Source: Poriferisodalis sp965262965 (GTDB lineage Bacteria; Actinomycetota; Acidimicrobiia; Acidimicrobiales; Poriferisodalaceae). From it: 64,000 bases of DNA. The stretch is taken from the NCBI RefSeq assembly GCF_965262965.1, contig NZ_OZ253573.1, positions 186,001 through 250,000 on the forward strand, in the 5' to 3' direction. Shown here piece by piece: positions 32,863-42,636 of this stretch. The position numbers and the translations under genes were made by a program. The notes below the pieces were generated by a model. That model did no database searches and was not told the origin of the DNA. It saw only the letters and a list, made by a program, of their open reading frames with translations. Each line of letters opens with the position of its first letter. Within the stretch, counting starts at the first letter, position 1.

Positions 32863-34335
32863 TCAGGTGGTCTCCGCGGGGACGCAGTCAGTCGTTGCCG
32901 TGTACAGCGCCACGCCCGCAGCGTTGCTCGGGGTCGCGAAGCCGCTCAGTGTCCACCCGCCGTAGCCGCTGCCGAGCGCCCGCACACGCACTTCGTACAG
33001 CGTCTTGTTCGCGAGCCCGTCGATCTCCAGCGGTGAGGTGACGTCGCCGAGACGCTGCCAGTCGGCTTCACCGACGGCCCGGTACCGCACCGTGTAGCTG
33101 TCCGGCGCACTCCCGCCACTCGACTCGGGCGGCCTCCACGAAACCACCAGGCCTTTGTCACGAGGCTCAATCGTCAAGTCCCGCGGCGCCCCCGGCACAT
33201 TGACGAAAGGATCACAGTCACGGTCGTCCCCGCGTAACGCTCCGACCGCTCCGTCCGCCGCGGACTCTGCCACGGCCGCCGGTCCTCCCAGCACGGTCAG
33301 CAACACGTCATCGGCATCGGGTACCGAACCTGCCAGGAACTGGCGGGTCGCGTCGGGCAGGAGCGGCTCGCTCAACAGCAGCGGCGCCTTGCGCTGGCCC
33401 AGGATCGTGCCGCCCACCATTGCGTCGGGAAACTTCCAGCCGTCGGCGAGACCGAACTCGTCGGCTTCGAAACAGCGGCCGGTGAGTGCCTCGGCGACCT
33501 CGACCGCGGTGGCGAACCGATCCTGTCCCCAGAATCTGAGTACCGTGATGCCGCGATCGGCGATGTCGTCGGTGACCGATTCGTGGATCGCTGCGGGACC
33601 CCCGGCCACCACCACCTGCTCGACGTCGAAGTCGTCGAGGAAGCTCTGCGCCGGCCCCACCAGCCGGTCTGGTTCGGTGAGCAGCACGGGGTGGGGGCCA
33701 GCGAACGCGAGCGGAGACAGTGCCAACGCATCGGCAAACGTCGCTCCAGTGGCCAACAGCACGGTGCGGCGGCCGTCATCGCAGAAGTCGCCAATGCCGC
33801 CGGCCGCGATCTCGCGCGCGATCCGGGCCACTGTCCGGAACCGGCTCGAACCTTCCAGCCGTTCCGGCGTTGATCTGGTGAGCGTGCCGAGCGCCACCGA
33901 GACATCGTCGGAGACCGACTCGGTGCCGCCCGCGATGATGACGTTGCGGATGCCGTTGCGGTCGATGAAGTCCCGAGTCGCCCCGGGCAGCTCATCGGGT
34001 TCGGTCAGCAGGATCGGCGCGTTGCGTACTCGCGCCAGCGGCGTTGCAGCCAGCGCATCGGCGAACGCGAGTCCCGAGGCCACGATGACCGTGTCGACCC
34101 CCGATGATGCGGTCGTGAATTCCTCCGCGATCTCCGCAGCCGTCTCGTAGCGATCCTGACCCCAGTGCCGTTCGACGTTCACTCGTTCGGCAGCCGTGAC
34201 CGGCGCGACGGCACCGGCGGTCAGCGCCGCCGCGACCATCGAGATCACCAAGAACTGGCGTGTACCTCGCCGCCGGCCCGAACGAAGGCGAGTCTTCGGC
34301 TGCCCGTCGGGGCAACGCAGACAGATGAGTGCCAT
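32863..34335 (-). CDS. Secreted cell wall-binding repeat 2 protein with fibronectin type III domain
   Basis: A 490-residue exported protein. A basic N-terminus and hydrophobic stretch (about 29-50, ending VTAAER) form a signal peptide. Three CWB2 repeats follow (about 55-380), recognisable by WGQDRYETAAEIAEE, SSRFRTVARIARE and WGQDRFATAVEVAE, each with an ADAL-like segment and a PILLTEP-like strand. Residues about 395-480 are a fibronectin type III domain (VPGAPRDLTIEPRDKGLVVSW). It should bind cell-wall polymers non-covalently; its task there is unknown. ATG 34335 is chosen because TACGGT lies 7 bases upstream and the open frame further upstream is only antisense to gmd. Confidence 0.88.
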   Translation of the reverse strand: MALICLRCPDGQPKTRLRSGRRRGTRQFLVISMVAAALTAGAVAPVTAAERVNVERHWGQDRYETAAEIAEEFTTASSGVDTVIVASGLAFADALAATPLARVRNAPILLTEPDELPGATRDFIDRNGIRNVIIAGGTESVSDDVSVALGTLTRSTPERLEGSSRFRTVARIAREIAAGGIGDFCDDGRRTVLLATGATFADALALSPLAFAGPHPVLLTEPDRLVGPAQSFLDDFDVEQVVVAGGPAAIHESVTDDIADRGITVLRFWGQDRFATAVEVAEALTGRCFEADEFGLADGWKFPDAMVGGTILGQRKAPLLLSEPLLPDATRQFLAGSVPDADDVLLTVLGGPAAVAESAADGAVGALRGDDRDCDPFVNVPGAPRDLTIEPRDKGLVVSWRPPESSGGSAPDSYTVRYRAVGEADWQRLGDVTSPLEIDGLANKTLYEVRVRALGSGYGGWTLSGFATPSNAAGVALYTATTDCVPAETT

Positions 34336-34342
34336 TCGCGGC

Positions 34343-34348
34343 ACCGTA
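34343..34348 (-). promoter_or_regulatory. Candidate leaderless -10 element of the CWB2 gene
   Basis: TACGGT on the minus strand ends 7 bases before ATG 34335. It supports the short start over the long upstream open frame. Confidence 0.45.
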
Positions 34349-34488
34349 CCGGACCCCACGTCCGAGGCGAGTGAGCCCCGCAGGGCGACTGCACGGCGCC
34401 CCCAGTGGCCCGTACCCTTCGAGAAGGCATTGCAGGCCGACACAGCGGTGCCCGCACGCTGTCCCTTCACTCGAACCGGAGCCGACCC

Positions 34489-35469
34489 GTGCCCACGGCG
34501 CTCATTACCGGAATCACCGGCCAGGACGGCCAGTATCTCGCCGAGGTCCTCCACGGCGAGGGCTACCGCGTCTTCGGGCTGATCACGGGTCAGCGCAACC
34601 CCCGTGCCGATCTCGTGGCCAGCGGCCTTCCCTATGTCGAGCTGGTCGAGGGCGACCTCGCCGACCTCTCGTCGCTGATCGCTGCACTCGAGTACACCCA
34701 GCCCGACGAGGTGTACAACCTCGGCGCCATCAGCTTCGTGGCGCTGTCGTTCAAGCAGGCCGAGCTCACGGCCAACATCACCGGCCTCGGCGTACTGCGG
34801 CTGCTCGAGGCGATCCGCCTCGTCGGCGACACCGACAACCCGGTCCGCTTCTACCAGGCATCGTCGAGCGAGATGTTCGGCAAGGTCCGCGAGACCCCGC
34901 AGAACGAGCTGACGCCCCTGCACCCCCGCAGCCCGTACGGCTCCGCCAAGGTGTTCGGCCACAACACCACCGTGAACTACCGCGAGAGCTACGCGATGTA
35001 CGCGTGCAGCGGCATCCTGTTCAATCACGAATCGCCACGTCGCGGCCTCGAATTCGTCACCCGCAAGGTCACGAACGCGGTCGCGCGCATCGCACTCGGA
35101 CTGCAGGACGAGGTTGCGCTGGGCAACCTCGATGCGAAGCGCGACTGGGGCTTCGCCGGCGACTACGTGACCGCCATGCACCTGATGCTGCAGCAGCCCG
35201 AACCCGATGACTTCGTGATCGCCACGGGCAAGACCCACGCGGTTCGTGACTTTGTGCAGCTCGCCTTCGCTGCGGCCGGAATCGACGACTGGGAGCGCTA
35301 CGTGCGCATCGACCCCCGGTTCTTCCGTCCCGCCGAGGTGGACCTGTTGGTGGGCGACGCATCCAAGGCCCGCCGGGTGCTGGGGTGGGAGCCGAAGATG
35401 ACGTTCGAGGAGCTTGTGACGACGATGGTCGCCCACGATCTCGAGGCCGAGCAGCGCAAGCTCTCGTGA
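34489..35469 (+). CDS. gmd: GDP-mannose 4,6-dehydratase
   Basis: A 326-residue short-chain dehydrogenase-type enzyme that converts GDP-mannose to GDP-4-keto-6-deoxymannose. It has ALITGITGQDGQYLAEVL at the start, YNLGAISFV, the catalytic SSSEMFGKV and YGSAK (Ser/Tyr/Lys), FNHESPRRG, and RDWGFAGDYV. GTG 34489 places the nucleotide loop at residue 4; a longer start at 34405 lacks support. No GDP-fucose synthase or rhamnose reductase follows, so the final deoxysugar is unknown. Substrate could come from the pyrophosphorylase at 30091 and the mannose enzymes at 50220-53014. Confidence 0.93.
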   Translation: MPTALITGITGQDGQYLAEVLHGEGYRVFGLITGQRNPRADLVASGLPYVELVEGDLADLSSLIAALEYTQPDEVYNLGAISFVALSFKQAELTANITGLGVLRLLEAIRLVGDTDNPVRFYQASSSEMFGKVRETPQNELTPLHPRSPYGSAKVFGHNTTVNYRESYAMYACSGILFNHESPRRGLEFVTRKVTNAVARIALGLQDEVALGNLDAKRDWGFAGDYVTAMHLMLQQPEPDDFVIATGKTHAVRDFVQLAFAAAGIDDWERYVRIDPRFFRPAEVDLLVGDASKARRVLGWEPKMTFEELVTTMVAHDLEAEQRKLS

Positions 35470-35552
35470 CCGCCCCTCGGCAACGGTGCTGCGTTCGCCA
35501 ATTCAGGCCGGTATCCGACCGCAGAACCCTGGTGGCCGGTACCACTACTGGA

Positions 35553-37694
35553 GTGAATGCAGTCCGATTTCGGACGCTTCTGCGTCGCTGTGGGAGTGCA
35601 TCAGCCGCGCTCGCGTTGACGGCCGCCGCGTTGGTGGCCGTCGCGCCGCCTGCGCAGGCGCAGACCGGCGGGGCGCCCGACGTGATCATCGTCGAAGGCC
35701 GCGGTTTCGGGCACGGCAACGGCCTCAGCCAGTGGGGCGCTTTGGGCTACGCGGTGGATCATCGCTGGACCAGCGATCGCATCGTCGGGCACTACTACAA
35801 CAACACTGCGCTCGAGACCATCGACGAACGGGACATCTGGGTCCACCTGACTCGCAACGACGGCGATCTGCTCGTCACTTCGGGCTCGTCATTCACCGTG
35901 GCGGGCCACAGCTTCGGCGGCGGCACCGTCGTGCGTGTCAGCGTCAGCGGCGGCGATTTCTCTGTTCGCTCGAACAGCGGCTGCGGCAGGCGGGGCGATC
36001 TCGTCGCCGACGGACTGTCGTCGTCGAGCCGCAGCGGCGACCAATACGTGGAAGCCGTGCCGGACCACGACGACTACGGCGTCGACGACAAGTCGAAACT
36101 GCTCGTGATGGTCTACTGCGACGGCACCGACTCGGCGGTGGAGTCGATGCGCATCGCCTACCGGGGCACGCTCGCGGTGGCCGACCAGAATGGTCCCGTT
36201 GCGGTCAACCGGGTCCCCCTCGAGCAGTACCTGCGCGGCGTGGTGCCCCGAGAGAGCATCCCCGAATGGGGCGCCGCCGGCGACGGTCGCGGCATCGCTG
36301 CGCTCGAAGCGCAGGCCATCGCTGCGAGGTCCTACGTGCTGTCGCTCGCCGCATCACGCCAAGCGCGGGGCATGTTCACCGACACCTGCGACTACTGGAA
36401 TTGCCAGGTGTATGCGGGCGCGGCGCGCAACGGGCAGGGCCTCGATCACGGCAGCCGGTACGTCCACGCCAACACCGCCATCGTCAACACCGCCGGGCGG
36501 GTCTTGGTGCACCCCAACGGGAAGATCGCGTTCGCCGAATTCCATTCCTCCAGCGGCGGATGGACGGCGGGCATCGACGAAGGCTCTCACTTCCCCGGCG
36601 TGGAGGATCTCGGCGATTCCACCTCGGGTAATCCGAATCACGCATGGGAGAGCAGGATCCGGCGATCTGACATCGAGACGGCGTTCCCGACCATCGGCAA
36701 GCTGCGCTGCATCGAAGTGACCGAGCGCAACGGCAACGGCGCCTGGGGAGGCCGCACTCGCGGCATCCGTCTCGTCGGCACTGACGACACCTACGAGATG
36801 GAGTGGGGCCGCTGGGCCCGCGATCCGTTCCGCCGAGCCTTCTCGCTGAAGTCCGACTGGTACCGATTCCCGCAGTTCGCGTCGGCCACGCCCTGCGGTG
36901 ACGCCGATCCTGTCGAGCCGCCTGATCCACCCGATCCCGTCGATACGGGCGTCTCCGGCCCGGGCCTGTGGCTGCTGAAATCGGATGGAACCGTGCTGGC
37001 CGACGGGGCCGCGGAGCACTTCGGCAACGGAGCAGGGTCCGCCGCGTTTGTCGCATTGGCCCCGACGTCGTCGGGACGCGGCTACTGGCTCGCGACCGAC
37101 GACGGCGACGTGCAGGCATTCGGCGACGCCGACGACCACGGCACAGCGCTGCAGGTCGACTTGTCCGACGACGTCGTGGCAATGGCCGCGCACCCCGACG
37201 GCACCGGCTATTGGCTCGCCACAGCCAACGGCGCAGTGTTCGCCTTCGGCACTGCTGCTTTCTGGGGCGCAGCGGCGCACCTCGGGCTGGCATCTGCGGT
37301 CACCGACATCGAGGCTGCACCATCGGGCGACGGGTACTGGCTGTTGCTCGCCGACGGCCGCGTGCTGGCGTTGGGCGATGCCCACGACGCCGGCTGCGGT
37401 CCGTCGCTTGGGCAGTCACGAGCCGGGGTCTCGCTCGCCGCACAGCCCGACGGCGAGGGCTACTGGGTCGCGGGCGCCAACACCGCGGTGCATGCCATCG
37501 GCACAGCCGATCACCACGGCTCGCGAGCAGGAAGCCGGAACCGCCTCAGGACTGTCGCCATTGCTGTGACGTCAACAGGCGACGGCTACTGGCTCGTGTG
37601 GAGCGACGGCACCAGCTTCCCCTACGGCGACGCGCCCGACTACACGACCAGCCGAGCCGGAAACGGCGTTGTGGCTGCCGAGTCGGTGCCCTAG
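35553..37694 (+). CDS. Secreted SpoIID/LytB-domain protein with C-terminal GYWL repeats
   Basis: A 713-residue exported protein. The signal peptide (about 1-35, cleavage near AQA) is followed by GRGFGHGNGLSQWGA and a SpoIID domain with YLRGVVPRESIPEWG (near 230), LEAQAIAARSYV and AEFHSSSGGWT. SpoIID proteins act on or bind peptidoglycan; here the organism shows no other sporulation gene. After a Pro/Asp linker (about 450-470) come six or so repeats of about 40 residues with the core GYWL-x3-DG-x-V-x2-FGDA, a likely beta-propeller or cell-wall binding array. It starts at GTG 35553; TACCAC lies 7 bases upstream. It leads into the large glycosyltransferase gene. Confidence 0.85.
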   Translation: MNAVRFRTLLRRCGSASAALALTAAALVAVAPPAQAQTGGAPDVIIVEGRGFGHGNGLSQWGALGYAVDHRWTSDRIVGHYYNNTALETIDERDIWVHLTRNDGDLLVTSGSSFTVAGHSFGGGTVVRVSVSGGDFSVRSNSGCGRRGDLVADGLSSSSRSGDQYVEAVPDHDDYGVDDKSKLLVMVYCDGTDSAVESMRIAYRGTLAVADQNGPVAVNRVPLEQYLRGVVPRESIPEWGAAGDGRGIAALEAQAIAARSYVLSLAASRQARGMFTDTCDYWNCQVYAGAARNGQGLDHGSRYVHANTAIVNTAGRVLVHPNGKIAFAEFHSSSGGWTAGIDEGSHFPGVEDLGDSTSGNPNHAWESRIRRSDIETAFPTIGKLRCIEVTERNGNGAWGGRTRGIRLVGTDDTYEMEWGRWARDPFRRAFSLKSDWYRFPQFASATPCGDADPVEPPDPPDPVDTGVSGPGLWLLKSDGTVLADGAAEHFGNGAGSAAFVALAPTSSGRGYWLATDDGDVQAFGDADDHGTALQVDLSDDVVAMAAHPDGTGYWLATANGAVFAFGTAAFWGAAAHLGLASAVTDIEAAPSGDGYWLLLADGRVLALGDAHDAGCGPSLGQSRAGVSLAAQPDGEGYWVAGANTAVHAIGTADHHGSRAGSRNRLRTVAIAVTSTGDGYWLVWSDGTSFPYGDAPDYTTSRAGNGVVAAESVP

Positions 37695-37713
37695 GCGTCG
37701 CACTGCGCCTCCC

Positions 37714-40700
37714 ATGACGATGAATCCGAGCGATCGACCTCCGACACCGCCACCGAGCAGCGCCGCCGCGCCGGCGAAGTCTCCCGCGGTGGCCGCGATT
37801 GTTGTCGCGGGGCCACGGTGGACTGATACCGAAGCGGTCCTGACGGCGCTGGCGGGCCAGGACTATCCCCGGCTGGCTGTGCTGGTGATGTCCGGCACCG
37901 ACCAGCTTCAACGTCGCCGGATCGCAGATGTGATTCCGGACGCTGCAGTCACCGACTTCGCCCGCAGCGATCTGAGCGGACATCGGCGGGTGCACCGCAG
38001 CGCTGCGGTCAACCGGGCCTCGACCCTCGCGCGGGGTGCCGACTACCTCTTGCTCGTCGGCGATGGCGTGGCGTTGGCACCTGACGCCATCAGCACGCTT
38101 GTGGCGGACATAGCGAACGCGCCGGGCCGGGTCGTCGGTGCCGCCGGGCCAAAACTGATCGATGCCGACGACGGCGTGACGCTGCGTGACCTCGGCGGCA
38201 CCGCAGATCGCCAGGCAGTGCGCACGCCGGTGGCGTCCGAGGGCGAACTGGACCAATCCCAGCACGACGAGCCTCGGGATCTGTTCGTGGCACCGACGGG
38301 CGCAATGCTGGTCCGCGCCGATCTGTTTGCCGCTGTCGGCGGCTTCGACCCCGCGCTCGAGGGCGACGGCGCCGCTGTCGACCTGTGCTGGCGCATTCAG
38401 CTCGCCGGCGGTCGGATCCGGGTCGTGCCAGCAGCCACGGGTATGCAGCGCGAACTCCCGCCGCGTACATCTGGTGGCCCGACGGATCGCCAGCATGAGC
38501 ACCGCGCCCGGCTCCGCACGATGCTCAAGTGCTACGGGTGGGTGTACCTGTTGCCGACGTTGTTCGTCGCGGCGATCGTGGCCGTCGGCGAGATCGTTGT
38601 CTCTGCGGCACGCGGCCGATTCGCACAGGCCTCCGACGTACTGCTGGCTTGGCTATGGAACGTCCGGCAACTGCCGAACACGCTCGCGCTGCGAGGCGCA
38701 GCTAAGCGGTACCGACGGGTGCGCGATGCCGATCTGCGTCGCCTGCAGCAGGGCGGCTCGGTGCGGCTGGCGGATTGGCTGCGCTACCGGCTCAGCCCCG
38801 AGGGCGGTCTTGCAGCGCGCACACGCGTCGACGAGAGCATCCTCGGCACCTGGCGGCGCAACGCCCACCGCACGGTCTGGGTCGTGTGGGGCCTCCTGCT
38901 GGCAGTGATCGCGTTCGGATCCCGACATCTGCTGACCGGCGGCATTCCCGTTTTTGGGCAGTTCGCCCCGTTCGCCGATGTCGGATCGATGCTGGGCGCA
39001 TACGCCGACGGGTGGCGCGACGCAGGTGTCGGTTCCGCAGGCATCGGCGCCCCTGCGCTGGGCCTGCTCAGCCTCGGCGGCATCGTGTTGCTCGGAGCTG
39101 TCGATCTGCTGCGTGCAGTCGCCGTGTGGGGACTGCTGCTGGCAGGCCTCAGCGGCATGTGGCGGCTGTGCGCGCCGCTGGGGAGCCGCAACGGGCGTCT
39201 GGTGGCGCTCGTGCTGTATGCCGCATGCCCGCTGCCGTACAACGCGTTGGCGGCGGGCCGCTGGGATGTCCTGCTCGCCTATGGCACGTCCCCGCTGATC
39301 CTGCTGTTGGTGGGCCGCCTGATCGGCACCGTGCCGACTGATCGTCGCGTACCCGGCGACGGCAGCAGGCGCGGCATGCCCGCCCGGGCTGGGGCGCTGG
39401 CACTGCTCCTCGCGATCGCAGCAGCGTTCGAGCCCTATATGGTCGTGCTTGCACTCGGCGCCGCCGTCATGCTGACCGTCGCCGAGTTCTTGCGCGTCGC
39501 TGCAGGCGGCCCGCAAGCCCGGACTCCGCTGCTCGGCCTGCTGCTTGTCGTCATCGCTGCTGGCGTCTCCGTCGTCGCCCACCTCCCGTGGCTGGCCGAG
39601 TTCGACTCGATTCGCGACTACATCGACGCCTCACTCGGCAGCCCGACCACACAGACACCCACGGCGCTCACCGAGCTGCTGTCGTTCCAGACCGGACCGC
39701 TCGGCTCTGCGCCGCTGGGCTGGGGGATCGTCGCTGCCGCGGCCGTGCCGCTGTTGCTGGCCCGTTCGGCGCGCCTGTGGTGGTCGGTGCGCGGTTGGGC
39801 GGTTGCGCTCGCGGGCTTCGCTGCGGCGTGGGCCATCGTCGCCGGGTGGGTCGACAATCTCGCGGGCTTCGGGTGGGTCGGCCACTCGCTGGCGGAAGTC
39901 TCCCTGGCGATGGCCGCAGCGGGACTGTGCTGGGCTGCTGCGGCCGGACCGGCGGCATTGTCGGCCCCCAGCAACGACGCCTCGCCACGCTGGCGCAGCG
40001 CGATGGTGCTCGTGACGGGCATCGCCGTGGGGGCGATGGTGGTACCGGCGGCATGGGCATCGGTCGACGGTGATTGGTCCGCGCCCAGGTTCGACCACCA
40101 GGTGCCGCTCTCGCTCGTCGACGATCGAGACGTCGGGCCTGACTACCGGGTGCTGTGGCTGGGCGCGCCCGAGGTGCTGCCCGCACGCGGCGTCCATCTG
40201 GGCGTCGACGGCCTCGCAGCGGCAACGTCGATACGCGGCTATCCCGATGTTCGCCATCGGTGGGTGGTTCCTTCGAGTCCTGGCAACGAGCGCTTGCTCT
40301 CGGCGATCCGTGTGGGACTGGACGGCGAAACGCTGCGGCTGGGTCGCCTGCTGGCGTCATTCGGCATTCGGTACGTCGTGGTGGTGGAGCGTTCGGGGCC
40401 CTCGTACGCGACGGGCTGGGAGCATCCGCTGCCGCCGGCGCTGCATCAGGCGCTTGCATCGCAGATCGACCTGCGACCGCTCGCAGCGGATCCTTCAGTG
40501 CTCGTGTTCCGCAACGAGGCGTGGTGGTCCACTCGGGCGCAGTTCGACGAGCCGCTGCCGCCCGGCTTCGCCGAGAACCCGGTCGATCTGGTGGTGAGCG
40601 ACCGCAGCGACGGGGTCGGCGTGCTCACGGACTACCGATCGGTCACGTTCCAGCGAGGCCCGGTCGGTGCCGGGCCGGTCCTGGTTGCCGAGTCGTTCGA

Positions 40701-40974
40701 CCCAGGGTGGGTCCTCGAGATCGACGGGAACCAGGTCGAGCCGTCGCCGGCGCTCGGCTGGGCCATGCGTTTCGACTCGCCGATCGCCGGAACGGCCGAG
40801 CTGTACTACGAGCGCTCCGATGCTGACACGAACCGCATCTGGGCACAGATCCTCATCTGGCTCGCCATCGTCTGGGTGGCTATCGGGCAGCCGACTCCGT
40901 TCGCGGACCGCATCGGAGCAGCGGCGCGCCGTATGACAGGGTCGTCGCGCACTCGCCGAGCGGACGCATCGTGA
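37714..40974 (+). CDS. Very large membrane protein: N-terminal family 2 glycosyltransferase plus polytopic YfhO-like region
   Basis: A 1086-residue fusion. After a Pro/Ala-rich start, residues about 25-250 form a GT-A domain with divergent motifs (LTALAGQDYPRLAVLVM, LLLVGDGVAL, DLCWRIQLAGGRIR). A long region with a dozen or more hydrophobic helices follows (about 275-810). An extracytoplasmic domain near 830-1040 ends in a strand pattern (VAESFDPGWVLEIDGNQVE) like that of YfhO-type proteins, then a last helix. It probably transfers sugars from a lipid or nucleotide donor in cell-wall glycan synthesis. Its stop overlaps the DUF5719 gene by 4 bases. The protein at 45220 has the same parts in reverse order. 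Confidence 0.78.
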   Translation: MTMNPSDRPPTPPPSSAAAPAKSPAVAAIVVAGPRWTDTEAVLTALAGQDYPRLAVLVMSGTDQLQRRRIADVIPDAAVTDFARSDLSGHRRVHRSAAVNRASTLARGADYLLLVGDGVALAPDAISTLVADIANAPGRVVGAAGPKLIDADDGVTLRDLGGTADRQAVRTPVASEGELDQSQHDEPRDLFVAPTGAMLVRADLFAAVGGFDPALEGDGAAVDLCWRIQLAGGRIRVVPAATGMQRELPPRTSGGPTDRQHEHRARLRTMLKCYGWVYLLPTLFVAAIVAVGEIVVSAARGRFAQASDVLLAWLWNVRQLPNTLALRGAAKRYRRVRDADLRRLQQGGSVRLADWLRYRLSPEGGLAARTRVDESILGTWRRNAHRTVWVVWGLLLAVIAFGSRHLLTGGIPVFGQFAPFADVGSMLGAYADGWRDAGVGSAGIGAPALGLLSLGGIVLLGAVDLLRAVAVWGLLLAGLSGMWRLCAPLGSRNGRLVALVLYAACPLPYNALAAGRWDVLLAYGTSPLILLLVGRLIGTVPTDRRVPGDGSRRGMPARAGALALLLAIAAAFEPYMVVLALGAAVMLTVAEFLRVAAGGPQARTPLLGLLLVVIAAGVSVVAHLPWLAEFDSIRDYIDASLGSPTTQTPTALTELLSFQTGPLGSAPLGWGIVAAAAVPLLLARSARLWWSVRGWAVALAGFAAAWAIVAGWVDNLAGFGWVGHSLAEVSLAMAAAGLCWAAAAGPAALSAPSNDASPRWRSAMVLVTGIAVGAMVVPAAWASVDGDWSAPRFDHQVPLSLVDDRDVGPDYRVLWLGAPEVLPARGVHLGVDGLAAATSIRGYPDVRHRWVVPSSPGNERLLSAIRVGLDGETLRLGRLLASFGIRYVVVVERSGPSYATGWEHPLPPALHQALASQIDLRPLAADPSVLVFRNEAWWSTRAQFDEPLPPGFAENPVDLVVSDRSDGVGVLTDYRSVTFQRGPVGAGPVLVAESFDPGWVLEIDGNQVEPSPALGWAMRFDSPIAGTAELYYERSDADTNRIWAQILIWLAIVWVAIGQPTPFADRIGAAARRMTGSSRTRRADAS

Positions 40975-42629
40975 GCGTTCTTCGCTGGCTGGGGCGACTG
41001 GTGATCCCGTTGCTCGTCGCCGCGGCACTCCTCGTGGATGCGCGCCTCGAGCCCGCATCGTCCACTGAAGAGGTCGAGCCTCCCGAATTGCGGACCGAAG
41101 TGACGGTGCCGCCGCCGGATGCGCTGACGTCGAGCTGGTTCTGTCCCGTTGTCAGCATGCGAGCGGTCGCAGTGGGCCGAGCGGAGGCCGCGGCCGAGCT
41201 CTTGCTCACCAACACGACGGGCGTCACCGCTTCGGTCTCGGTCGAGCTGCGCGGTGCCACCACAGGCCGGCGCTTCGTCATGACCGAGGTACCTCCCCGC
41301 AGCACGCAGACGCTGGTCGCTTCGAACTACATCGACGACGAGCTCGCCGGCGCGCTCGTGGAAGCCTCTTCGGGCGGTCTGGCGGTGACCCGGCGATTCA
41401 TTTCCCCGCTGGGTATCGATGAGGCTCGTTGCTCGAGCCTGTTGTCAGAATCCTGGTACGCGCCGGGCGGTGACACCCAGGTTGACGCCCTTCACTCGCT
41501 GGCGATCATGAACCCGCTGCCACGCGACTCGATTGTCGATGTCGCGTTCGCCACGGAAGCCGAATTCGGCCCGTTTGTGGTGCCGGCGCTGAAGGGTCTT
41601 GTCGTGCCTGCGTGGAGCACGATCGTGATCGATGTCGGCGAGCACGCCCGTCGCCGCGATGTCGTGGCGACGATCGTGGAAGCCCGAACCGGTCGCGTCG
41701 CAGTCGACTCGTTTGTGGCCTATGACGGCACTGTCGGGCGTCGCGGCTTCTCCGCCGAGCTGGCGACGGCGACACCGCACGAACGCTGGCACCTGCCGGT
41801 GCCCGGCGTCGATGACCACACGCGGATGTGGCTGCGAGTGCTCAATCCCTCCGACGACGTTGCCGAAGTCGAGGCCGAGGTCATCACCGACGGAGCGAAC
41901 GGCGACCGGTTGACGTTCGCCGTCGCCTCGCGTGATGTCATCGAGTTGGTTGTCGAAGCCCCCAGCGCACGAGCACCCGGCCTCACGACGTTGCTGGCGG
42001 ACCCAGGGATGCCGTTCGGGCTCACTGTGGTGTCCTCGAACGCGATACCGATCGTCGTGTGGGTCGAAACTCTCGTCGGAAGTGCTGCGAATCCGCTCAC
42101 CGACCTCCCAAACACATCAGTTCGCCGCCAGGACGACGATCCCGAGCAGGCGTCGCGCGCCACGACGATCGTTGCGCAGACCGACGAGCGCAGCTACGAC
42201 CTCGACGCCACTCAGCTCGAACCCGAAGCCGACAACTCCCCCAACGACGCCGTACCCGACGAGAGCTCGCCCGCCGCGCCCGCGGCTCTGATTGAGCCGG
42301 TGCTCGTCGCTCGATCTGGTCTCGCCCATGTGCCCGGCATCGGTCAGGCGCGCCTGCGATGGCTGACGGTGATCCCCTCCGAAGCAGGCTCTGAGACGGT
42401 GCTCATGATTCAGATGGACCCATCGGAGACGTCGCGCCGGGTCGTGGTCGGCACATTGGAGGCTCAGACCGTCGCGGTCATCGATGTGCCGCCCTCGGGT
42501 GTGGCCACGCATCGGCTCGCCAGCGGCACGACGCGGCTGCTGATGTCGGACACGCCGTTCGCTGCGAGCGTGTGGCAGGCCAAAGCCGGTGGTGCGGGCC
42601 TCAGCGTCGCGCATCCGGTGGGCTGGTAG
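40971..42629 (+). CDS. DUF5719 family secreted/anchored protein
   Basis: A 552-residue protein with one N-terminal hydrophobic segment (about 7-23), a signal peptide or anchor, and an extracytoplasmic beta-rich body. Repeated strands such as AAAELLLTNTTGVTASVSVE and RMWLRVLNPSDDVAEVEAE suggest several immunoglobulin-like units. An acidic Pro/Asp-rich linker lies near 385-435. DUF5719 proteins are common next to this type of glycosyltransferase in actinobacteria, but their job is not established. It starts at GTG 40971, overlapping the glycosyltransferase stop (GTGA), so it is probably a partner of that enzyme. Confidence 0.75.
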   Translation: MSVLRWLGRLVIPLLVAAALLVDARLEPASSTEEVEPPELRTEVTVPPPDALTSSWFCPVVSMRAVAVGRAEAAAELLLTNTTGVTASVSVELRGATTGRRFVMTEVPPRSTQTLVASNYIDDELAGALVEASSGGLAVTRRFISPLGIDEARCSSLLSESWYAPGGDTQVDALHSLAIMNPLPRDSIVDVAFATEAEFGPFVVPALKGLVVPAWSTIVIDVGEHARRRDVVATIVEARTGRVAVDSFVAYDGTVGRRGFSAELATATPHERWHLPVPGVDDHTRMWLRVLNPSDDVAEVEAEVITDGANGDRLTFAVASRDVIELVVEAPSARAPGLTTLLADPGMPFGLTVVSSNAIPIVVWVETLVGSAANPLTDLPNTSVRRQDDDPEQASRATTIVAQTDERSYDLDATQLEPEADNSPNDAVPDESSPAAPAALIEPVLVARSGLAHVPGIGQARLRWLTVIPSEAGSETVLMIQMDPSETSRRVVVGTLEAQTVAVIDVPPSGVATHRLASGTTRLLMSDTPFAASVWQAKAGGAGLSVAHPVGW

Positions 42630-42636
42630 CGAATCG

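Noticed and set aside
34336..35436. A long N-terminal extension of the CWB2 gene
   Set aside because: The extension is antisense to gmd. A signal peptide and a -10 hexamer mark the start at 34335.
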